DNA from: an uncultured Eubacteriales bacterium
GTDB taxonomy: Bacteria; Bacillota; Clostridia; Lachnospirales; Lachnospiraceae
Direction of reading: 5' to 3'
Length of the DNA: 6,082 bases
Assembly: GCA_900313775.1 (NCBI GenBank)
Contig: OMSP01000038.1
Location: 1 to 6,082 of the forward strand
Shown here: positions 1 to 5,500 of the stretch, one piece after another
Layout of the letters: every line of letters begins with the position of its first letter
How positions within the stretch are numbered: the stretch's first letter is position 1
Program-made: the position numbers and the translations under genes
Notes under the pieces: model-generated
What the model saw: the letters and a program-made list of their open reading frames with translations, nothing else
Told to the model about the DNA's origin: nothing
Database searches by the model: none

Positions 1-1653
1 CATACGCGCTGGGCGACACACGGAGAGCCGACTCAGATCAATGCTCATCCCCATGTCAGCGGTAATGCGAAGGGCTCTGCATGCGGACCTGTCATATCAG
101 ATGTCGTGGGCGTCCACAACGGGATCATTGAGAACTACGAGGAGCTGAAACTCAAGCTACAGGGTCACGGCTATGTCTTTTACAGCACGACCGACACCGA
201 AGTGGCTGTCAAGCTGATCGACTATTATTACAAGAAATACCAGATCGGTCCGATCGACGCTATCAACCGTATGATGGTGCGTGTGAGGGGATCTTATGCG
301 CTGGCTGTGATGTTCAAGGATTATCCCGGTGAGATCTACGCCGCCAGAAAAGACAGCCCGATGGTCATCGGAACGAAGGACGGCGAGACCTTCCTCGCCT
401 CCGATGTGCCGGCTTTGCTTAAGTATACGAGAGATATCTATTATATCGACAATCTGCAGTCGGTGCGCATTCTTCCGGGAGAAGCTCATTTCTTTGACCT
501 GAACGGCGACGAAGTAAAGATGGAGCAGACCCATATCGACTGGGATGCCGAGGCAGCGGAAAAGGGCGGTTTCGAGCATTTCATGATGAAGGAGATCCAC
601 GAGCAGCCCAAAGCTGTCAAAGACACTCTGGCAAGCCTTATCAAAGATGATAAGATCGATCTTTCCGGCGCAGGGCTTGACGGGGAGACCCTGGCCGGGG
701 TGAGCGAGATCTGCATCACCGCATGCGGATCCGCATGGCATGTCGGCATGGCAGCGCAGTATGTGATCAGTGATCTGGCGGAGATACCGGTGAGAGCTGA
801 ACTTGCTTCGGAGTTTCGCTATCGCAAGATGATCCTGTCCGAAAACGCGCTGGTGATCATTATTTCACAGTCCGGTGAGACTGCGGATACACTGGCGGCA
901 TTGAGAGAGGCGAAGGCGCGGGGAGTCAGGACTTTGGCTATCGTAAATGTAGTCGGTTCCACGATCGCAAGGGAGGCGGATAATGTCCTCTATACACTGG
1001 CGGGCCCGGAGATCTCGGTAGCTACGACCAAAGCCTACAGCGCCCAGCTGGCGGCAATGTATGCGCTGGCCGTCGGCTTGGCAGCGGCCAGGAAAAAGAT
1101 CAATAAGCGTGATCAGCGCTATTATGCAGAGGAACTGCTGGCGCTTCCGGATAAGATAGCCAAGACGCTGGAGCATAAGGAACGTATCCAGTGGTTCGCT
1201 GCGAAGTACGCGAACGCAAAGGACATCTTCTTTATCGGCCGGGGTCTGGACTACGCGATCAGCCTTGAGGGCAGTCTCAAGATGAAGGAGATCAGCTATA
1301 TCCACAGCGAGGCATACGCGGCAGGTGAACTCAAACACGGCACGATAAGCCTCATCGAGGACAATATTCTGGTCATCGGCGTGATGACTCAGGAGGAACT
1401 GATCGAAAAGACGGTCAGCAATATGACCGAGTGCAAGGCCCGGGGCGCCTATCTGATGGGTGTGACGGCCGAGGGCTTTTACAATGTCGAGGACTCGGTC
1501 AATTTTACGATCTATGTGCCGCGTGCCGACGCGCATTTCATCGGCAGTCTTGCGGTCATCCCGCTGCAGCTTTTGGGATACTATACCAGTGTGGCGAGAG
1601 GCCTGGACGTCGACAAACCGAGGAACCTCGCAAAGTCAGTCACCGTAGAGTAG
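1..1653 (+). CDS. glmS: Glutamine--fructose-6-phosphate aminotransferase (isomerizing), 5'-truncated
   Basis: Cytoplasmic enzyme that makes glucosamine-6-phosphate from fructose-6-phosphate and glutamine, the first step toward UDP-GlcNAc and peptidoglycan. The frame is open from base 1, starting HTRWATHGEP, which matches about residue 72 of E. coli GlmS. About 70 residues, including the catalytic N-terminal Cys, are therefore outside the window; the GTG at 106 is internal. Visible glutaminase motifs are HTRW, NAHPH, HNG and TDTEV. The two sugar-isomerase domains follow, with CGSAWHVG (visible residues 242-249), SQSGETADT (289-297), VATTKAY, KMKEISYIHSEAYAAGELKH (427-446) and the canonical C-terminus DKPRNLAKSVTVE. 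The isomerase Lys, Glu and His in KMKE and LKHG are present. Ser replaces the usual Thr after CG, a conservative change. About 10-12 extra residues lie between HPHVS and VHNG. The downstream hairpin ends the gene. Identity is certain; whether a glmS ribozyme exists upstream cannot be seen. Confidence 0.98.
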   Translation, partial: HTRWATHGEPTQINAHPHVSGNAKGSACGPVISDVVGVHNGIIENYEELKLKLQGHGYVFYSTTDTEVAVKLIDYYYKKYQIGPIDAINRMMVRVRGSYALAVMFKDYPGEIYAARKDSPMVIGTKDGETFLASDVPALLKYTRDIYYIDNLQSVRILPGEAHFFDLNGDEVKMEQTHIDWDAEAAEKGGFEHFMMKEIHEQPKAVKDTLASLIKDDKIDLSGAGLDGETLAGVSEICITACGSAWHVGMAAQYVISDLAEIPVRAELASEFRYRKMILSENALVIIISQSGETADTLAALREAKARGVRTLAIVNVVGSTIAREADNVLYTLAGPEISVATTKAYSAQLAAMYALAVGLAAARKKINKRDQRYYAEELLALPDKIAKTLEHKERIQWFAAKYANAKDIFFIGRGLDYAISLEGSLKMKEISYIHSEAYAAGELKHGTISLIEDNILVIGVMTQEELIEKTVSNMTECKARGAYLMGVTAEGFYNVEDSVNFTIYVPRADAHFIGSLAVIPLQLLGYYTSVARGLDVDKPRNLAKSVTVE

Positions 1654-1672
1654 GGCTGTTCGAATAGTTATT

Positions 1673-1707
1673 AAAAGAGGGATGACATCAGTCATCCCTC
1701 TTTTTTT
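1673..1707. terminator. Rho-independent terminator shared by glmS and the convergent feo operon
   Basis: A perfect 14-bp inverted repeat has arms 1673-1686 (AAAAGAGGGATGAC) and 1691-1704 (GTCATCCCTCTTTT) around an ATCA loop. On the + strand a run of seven T (1701-1707) follows the GC-rich core, giving a textbook terminator 20 bases after the glmS stop. On the - strand the 3' arm ends in TTTT followed by AATAA, so the same hairpin can end transcription from feoAB, whose stop is 17 bases away. The + direction looks stronger because its T-run is longer. Bidirectional use is inferred from the symmetry and the convergent gene order. Confidence 0.93.
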
Positions 1708-1723
1708 ATGTCAAATAATCATT

Positions 1724-4144
1724 TTATGACAACGGTATAAATATCAGATGCGCGATCAGCGCGCATAGCCATGCGATAACGCATTGGCCGATGACCATGA
1801 TCAGGGCCCATTTGCTCCCGAGCTCCCGGCGTACGGCTGCTATGGCTGCGACGCAGGGGGTGTAGAGCAGACAGAAGACAAGGATCGCTATCGCGGCTGC
1901 CGGTGTGAGAGCAGCGGCAAATGCTGCCTTGCTGCCGAAGAGGACGCCGAGGGTGGCGACCACGCTCTCCTTGGCAATAAAGCCTGTGATCAGTGCTGTT
2001 GAGAACTGCCAGTTGCCGAAGCCAAGCGGCTTAAACACCGGTGCGATCCAGCCGGCGATCACGGCCAGCATACTCTCGTGTGAGTTTGTCACCATGTGGA
2101 AGTGGAAATCGAATGACTGCAGGAACCAGACAACGATCGTAGCCAGCATGATGATCGTAAAAGCGCGCTGAAGGAAGTCTTTCGCTTTATCCCACAGGAG
2201 TCTGGCCACATTGCGCGGTGCGGGCATCCGGTAGTTGGGAAGTTCCATGACAAAGGGAACAGCCTCGCCTTTGAAGGTCGTATTTTTGGTGAGCAGAGCC
2301 ACCAGGATCCCGACGATGATCCCGAGGAGATACAGCATGGAGATGATGAGCCCCTTTTTGTGCGGGAAGAACGCTGCGGCAAAGAATCCGTAGATAGGAA
2401 GCTTCGCGGAGCAACTCATAAAAGGTGTCAGCATGATCGTCATCTTCCGGTCGCGGGCGGACGGAAGCGTCCGGCTGGCCATAACTGCCGGTACCGAGCA
2501 GCCGAAGCCGATCAGCATCGGCACGATAGAGCGGCCAGACAGACCAAGCTTTCTGAGAAGTTTATCTGTCACAAAGGCAACACGTGCCATATAACCGCTG
2601 TCCTCCAGGATCGACAGGAAGAAAAAGAGAACGACGATGATCGGAACGAAGCTGATCACGGAGCCCACGCCGGCAAAGATACCATTGATGATCAGTGACC
2701 GGACGGCCTGCGAGACATGTCCCGCTGTAAGCGCCTTGTCGCAGCCGGCTGCAAGCGTATCGATCGCTTTCTCAAGCCACCCCTGCATGATCGGACCGAT
2801 CAGACCAAACGTCAGGTAGAAGATCAGAAGCATGATACCGATAAACACAGGGATCGCCGTGTATTTACCTGTCAGAGTCCTGTCCATCTTTACACTGCGC
2901 TCATGCTCGATATTGACTTTCGGTTTGGTCACGGTTGCCGCGACGAGACGCAGGATATAGCGATATCTCATGTCCGCGATCGCTGCTGCATGATCGAGCC
3001 CGGACTCCTCCTCCAGCTGGCGGATCGTATGGCCGATCATCTGACGCTCATTTTGATCCAAATCAAGCCTCTCGGCTATTCTTTCATCGCCCTCGGCCAG
3101 TTTGGTCGCAGCAAATCTCAGAGGGATCTGTGCTCTCTCGCAGTGATCCTCTATCAGATGCATCAGTCCGTGGATACAGCGGTGCACCGCGCCGTTTTTG
3201 TCTGATTTGTCGCAGAAATCCTGGCGCAGCGGCTTCTCCTGATAGCGTGCTATGTGGACCGCGTGGGACACCAGTTCGTCGATACCCTCATTCTTCATGG
3301 CGGAAATAGGTACGACCGGAACTCCCAGTGAATGCTCCATCTGGTTGATATCGATGTAACCGTGGTTCTCGCGGACTTCATCCATCATATTAAGAGCCAC
3401 CACGACCGGTACATTCAGTTCCAGCAGCTGCATCGTCAGGTAGAGATTGCGCTCGATGTTGGTCGCGTCGACGATGTTGATGATGGCAGACGGCTTTTCA
3501 TCGATAATATAGTTCCTGGATATGATCTCCTCGCTTGAATACGGCGAGAGAGAGTAGATCCCCGGCAGATCGACGACCAGCGTGTTCGGCTGCCCCTTGA
3601 TCTGACCGCTCTTCTGATCGACGGTCACGCCGGGAAAGTTGCCGACATGCTGATTGGAACCCGTCAGGGCGTTGAATAGTGTCGTCTTGCCGCAGTTCTG
3701 ATTGCCGGCCAGTGCGAAGGTGAGAGTCTGATCCGGATCGATCACAGGCTCTTCTGATTTATCGTGATACTTGCCCTCCTCACCGAGACCGGGATGGAGA
3801 AGCTCGCGCTGGTCGCGCCGGTAACTTGACAGAGCTGTCATCGGACCTGCATCGCCGACCCTGCTGACCATCTCGGCAGAGCCGTTCTCAGCAGCTTTTG
3901 ACGATTCTGTTGTCCCTTCGACAGGTCTCACTTCGATCTGCGCGGCGTCCGCCAGTCGGAGAGAGAGCTCATAGTCATGAATGCGCACCTCGAGCGGATC
4001 GCCCATCGGGGCATATTTGATCAGAGTGAGCCTGCTCTCGGGGATCAGGCCCATGTCAAGGAAATGCTGTCTCAGCGCGCCGCTCCCGCCTACGCTGGTC
4101 ACCCGCGCAGACTGGCCGGTTTTCAAGTCATTTAATCTCGTCAT
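1724..4144 (-). CDS. feoB: Ferrous iron transporter, FeoA-FeoB fusion protein
   Basis: Inner-membrane Fe(II) importer of 806 residues. Residues 1-75 form a complete FeoA SH3-like domain (HFLDMGLIP, KYAPMGDPLEVRI). Residues 76-140 are a polar, Ser/Glu/Asp-rich linker. The G domain follows: G1 GNQNCGKT at 147-154, the G2 region HVGNFPGVTVD, G3 DLPG at 192-195, G4 NMMD at 252-255 and G5 SAM at 281-283, then a helical region resembling the GDI domain. From about 428 to the end lie roughly eight membrane segments. They include the two Gate motifs, GFGCSVPAVMASRT (546-559) and PFMSCSAKLPIY (574-585), and the late FeoB signature LLYTPCVAAIAAVRREL. G1 has Gln where Pro is usual. The gene follows the repressor in one operon: its ATG lies in ATGA (4144-4141), sharing bases with the repressor stop. 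No Shine-Dalgarno sequence is visible before this ATG, but the start is needed for a whole FeoA domain. A separate feoA gene is absent. Fused FeoA-FeoB is a known minority architecture. Confidence 0.97.
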   Translation of the reverse strand: MTRLNDLKTGQSARVTSVGGSGALRQHFLDMGLIPESRLTLIKYAPMGDPLEVRIHDYELSLRLADAAQIEVRPVEGTTESSKAAENGSAEMVSRVGDAGPMTALSSYRRDQRELLHPGLGEEGKYHDKSEEPVIDPDQTLTFALAGNQNCGKTTLFNALTGSNQHVGNFPGVTVDQKSGQIKGQPNTLVVDLPGIYSLSPYSSEEIISRNYIIDEKPSAIINIVDATNIERNLYLTMQLLELNVPVVVALNMMDEVRENHGYIDINQMEHSLGVPVVPISAMKNEGIDELVSHAVHIARYQEKPLRQDFCDKSDKNGAVHRCIHGLMHLIEDHCERAQIPLRFAATKLAEGDERIAERLDLDQNERQMIGHTIRQLEEESGLDHAAAIADMRYRYILRLVAATVTKPKVNIEHERSVKMDRTLTGKYTAIPVFIGIMLLIFYLTFGLIGPIMQGWLEKAIDTLAAGCDKALTAGHVSQAVRSLIINGIFAGVGSVISFVPIIVVLFFFLSILEDSGYMARVAFVTDKLLRKLGLSGRSIVPMLIGFGCSVPAVMASRTLPSARDRKMTIMLTPFMSCSAKLPIYGFFAAAFFPHKKGLIISMLYLLGIIVGILVALLTKNTTFKGEAVPFVMELPNYRMPAPRNVARLLWDKAKDFLQRAFTIIMLATIVVWFLQSFDFHFHMVTNSHESMLAVIAGWIAPVFKPLGFGNWQFSTALITGFIAKESVVATLGVLFGSKAAFAAALTPAAAIAILVFCLLYTPCVAAIAAVRRELGSKWALIMVIGQCVIAWLCALIAHLIFIPLS

Positions 4145-4527
4145 AATGAGTTGATAGGAAGTCCGCGGTCTTTCAAATGCTTTTTGATCGCGTTGAACGA
4201 TTCGTCGCTGATATAGTGTTCGATCCTGCAGGCGTCTTCGACAGCGGTCTCTTTGTTGACACCGAGATTTATCAACATCTCCGACAGGACATTGTGGCGC
4301 TCATAGATCTTTTTTGCAAGAGCCAGACCATCGCCGGTCAGAGCCAGGTGACCGTTGTCTCCGACCGTGATATAGCCGGATTTCTTGAGGATCCCGACCG
4401 CGCGGCTGACAGACGGTTTGGAATAGTCCATATAATTGGCCACGTCCAGTGACCGCACCAGTTCCTGCTTTTGTGACAGGATATAGATAGTCTCGAGATA
4501 CATCTCGCCGGATTCCTGTATATTCAT
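4141..4527 (-). CDS. DtxR-family metal-dependent transcriptional repressor, probably Fe(II)-sensing
   Basis: A 128-residue cytoplasmic repressor, first gene of the operon with feoAB. Residues 1-60 form a winged helix-turn-helix with recognition helix near SKPSVSRAVGILKKSG (36-51). Residues about 65-120 form the metal-binding dimerisation domain (ERHNVLSEML, EDACRIEHYISDE). There is no C-terminal SH3-like domain, so it has the short layout of MntR-like proteins. Judged from remembered family alignments, however, the primary metal ligands are of DtxR/IdeR type: Met9 (Asp8 in B. subtilis MntR), Cys100 (Glu99 in MntR), Glu103 and His104. Of the DtxR ancillary site only His78 remains; positions 82 and 96 are Ser and Val. 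These features plus the feoAB neighbour favour iron over manganese. The start ATG at 4527 has AGGAGG six bases upstream. The gene ends in a 4-base overlap with feoAB. Family assignment is firm; metal preference is inferred. Confidence 0.94.
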   Translation of the reverse strand: MNIQESGEMYLETIYILSQKQELVRSLDVANYMDYSKPSVSRAVGILKKSGYITVGDNGHLALTGDGLALAKKIYERHNVLSEMLINLGVNKETAVEDACRIEHYISDESFNAIKKHLKDRGLPINSL

Positions 4528-4533
4528 AGGACA

Positions 4534-4539
4534 CCTCCT
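4534..4539 (-). promoter_or_regulatory. Strong ribosome binding site of the DtxR-family gene
   Basis: On the - strand AGGAGG (in GAGGAGGTG) stands six bases before the ATG at 4527 and fixes that start. It is the only strong ribosome site seen in the operon, since none precedes feoAB. Confidence 0.88.
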
Positions 4540-4542
4540 CAG

Positions 4543-4556
4543 TTAGCTCACACTAA
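4543..4556. promoter_or_regulatory. Candidate DtxR-type operator TTAG-N6-CTAA
   Basis: TTAGCTCACACTAA is an inverted repeat with 4-base arms TTAG (4543-4546) and CTAA (4553-4556) and a non-symmetric 6-base centre. Known DtxR-family sites such as TTAGGTTAGCCTAA have the same half-sites at the same spacing, though usually with more symmetry inside. Its place over the -10 and start of the operon's promoter suits autorepression by the repressor encoded just downstream. A second CTAA (4568-4571) lies 15 bases away inside the promoter spacer and may be an extra half-site. The match is short, so binding is a hypothesis backed mainly by position. Confidence 0.55.
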
Positions 4557-4584
4557 ACATACACCAACTAAATACCCAAGTCAA
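4556..4584 (-). promoter_or_regulatory. Sigma-A-type promoter of the repressor-feoAB operon
   Basis: On the - strand TTGACT (4584-4579; five of six consensus bases) is followed after exactly 17 bases by TATGTT (4561-4556; four of six). Transcription would begin near 4548-4550, giving a short leader that contains the AGGAGG site. The TTAG-N6-CTAA inverted repeat touches the -10 box and covers the start point, as expected of a metal-repressed promoter. Assigned by eye; no other good pair lies in this gap on this strand. Confidence 0.72.
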
Positions 4585-4594
4585 TCGACAGATG

Positions 4595-4603
4595 TGGTAA
4601 AAT
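4595..4603 (+). promoter_or_regulatory. Possible extended -10 promoter of the PsuG-like gene
   Basis: TGGTAAAAT combines a TGn extension with TAAAAT (five of six consensus bases). No good -35 box is found 16-18 bases upstream, as is common for extended -10 promoters. The start would be near 4610, about 30 bases before the ATG. It lies back-to-back with the operon promoter on the other strand. Confidence 0.4.
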
Positions 4604-4627
4604 AACAGAGTAGTATAGTGCGGAAAA

Positions 4628-4632
4628 AGGAG
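4628..4632 (+). promoter_or_regulatory. Ribosome binding site of the PsuG-like gene
   Basis: AGGAG within AAAAAGGAG stands seven bases before the ATG at 4640. An in-frame TAG at 4616-4618 and no start codon between it and 4640 make this the first possible start. Confidence 0.85.
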
Positions 4633-4639
4633 TACCAAG

Positions 4640-5500
4640 ATGGATTATATCGTTGAAAGCGCTTTGATGGTACACGGCATAAGAGGACTGACCGATGAGG
4701 AGATCCGCTCGGCATGGGGTGATGTCGATCCCCGGATCGTCTGGATGGAAGAGGGGCGGATCATCATCGGCGGGATCGATCGGTTTTTAGAATTTCGTGC
4801 CCGCATGTTTGAGGGGCCGGTCCGCCCAGGAACGGCCGCACCGAAAGAGGCGGCGCTGATCGCGAAGATGACCGGCAAAACCAAGCGGGTCAACCATTTT
4901 AATCTGGAAGCGTATTCAGATATCGATGCCGACGCTGTGCTCACGGCTTCGGGAGCGATGTCTGTCTGTGCGCGCGAAGGGATAGGTGCGGCCGTGACGG
5001 CCGGTATCGGAGGATTCTTCCCGGAGATGCTCTACGGCAAGGGTGAGATCCTCGTGACCAAGGGAGACGGACCGCCGGATGTGGCGACTCTGACATCGCT
5101 GGCGGTGACACTCATCTCCAGCGGACCGAAAGATATGCTCGACTATGAGGGGACATTCCGTTTTCTGGAGCAGCACGGTGTGAGATCATTTGGTGTCGCG
5201 CGTGACATTTACACAGGGTATCTCTTTGTCGGTGAACCTGCGCATTTGAGCGGAATGCTGGAAGATGCTGCGGCAGCAGAGCATTCCGTGCTGATCATCA
5301 ATGAGATCCCCGAAAAAGACCGCACCCAAGATCGTGCGATCCTGGATGCGGCTGTTGAATACGGACTGGAGGCGGAGAAGCAGGGAGGTTACTATCACCC
5401 GGCTGTCAACGCCAAGATAGAAGAACTGACAGACAAAGCCTCTGCGAGGCTGCAGCTTGCGGCTCTCGTTGCCAACGCAAGGCTTGCCGCTCAGCTCTAA
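4640..5500 (+). CDS. Divergent pseudouridine-5'-phosphate glycosidase (PsuG/IndA) family protein
   Basis: PsuG splits pseudouridine-5'-phosphate into uracil and ribose-5-phosphate through a lysine imine. This 286-residue cytoplasmic protein shows the family pattern throughout: ESALMVHG (6-13), GAMSVCAREGI with TAGIGG (105-125), SSGPKDMLDYEGTFRFLEQH (160-179), INEIPEKDRTQDRAILDAAV (220-239) and the closing LVANARLAAQL. Lys164 fits the catalytic Lys166 of E. coli PsuG; Asp147 keeps the 17-residue spacing of Asp149; Glu6 and Asn279 fit Glu31 and Asn289. Other conserved stretches differ: the usual KxSRRD segment reads KRVNHFNL here (82-89), and GGIGGVHRG reads AGIGGFFPE. The N-terminus is about 25 residues short, and the upstream stop shows this is real. 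No psuK kinase or nucleoside transporter is visible. Family membership is likely; the substrate may not be pseudouridine phosphate. The 3' end overlaps the convergent gene by four bases. Confidence 0.82.
   Translation: MDYIVESALMVHGIRGLTDEEIRSAWGDVDPRIVWMEEGRIIIGGIDRFLEFRARMFEGPVRPGTAAPKEAALIAKMTGKTKRVNHFNLEAYSDIDADAVLTASGAMSVCAREGIGAAVTAGIGGFFPEMLYGKGEILVTKGDGPPDVATLTSLAVTLISSGPKDMLDYEGTFRFLEQHGVRSFGVARDIYTGYLFVGEPAHLSGMLEDAAAAEHSVLIINEIPEKDRTQDRAILDAAVEYGLEAEKQGGYYHPAVNAKIEELTDKASARLQLAALVANARLAAQL

Noticed and set aside
106..108. GTG as the start of glmS
   Set aside because: The frame is open upstream to base 1 and encodes the conserved HTRWATHGEP and NAHPH motifs, so this codon is internal.
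157..741. 194-codon open frame on the - strand inside glmS
   Set aside because: It is antisense to well-conserved GlmS sequence, with no ribosome site or recognisable protein character.
2959..2970. GCGATCGC octamer as a cyanobacterial HIP1-type motif
   Set aside because: I found only one copy, and the GATC excess occurs in many flanking contexts.
2717..3205. 162-codon open frame on the + strand inside feoAB
   Set aside because: It is antisense to the conserved FeoB GDI and early membrane region, has biased Arg/His/Gln-rich composition and resembles no protein; the other + strand frames over feoAB are likewise shadows.
4614..4619. TATAGT as the -10 box of the PsuG-like gene
   Set aside because: No -35 or TGn extension fits it, and transcription would begin almost at the ribosome site; TGGTAAAAT upstream is better.
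5437..5451. Hairpin AGCCTC-TGC-GAGGCT as a terminator for the - strand gene
   Set aside because: The stem is only 6 bp, is followed by a broken T-run (TTGTC) on the - strand, and lies within the PsuG-like coding region, so it is probably chance.
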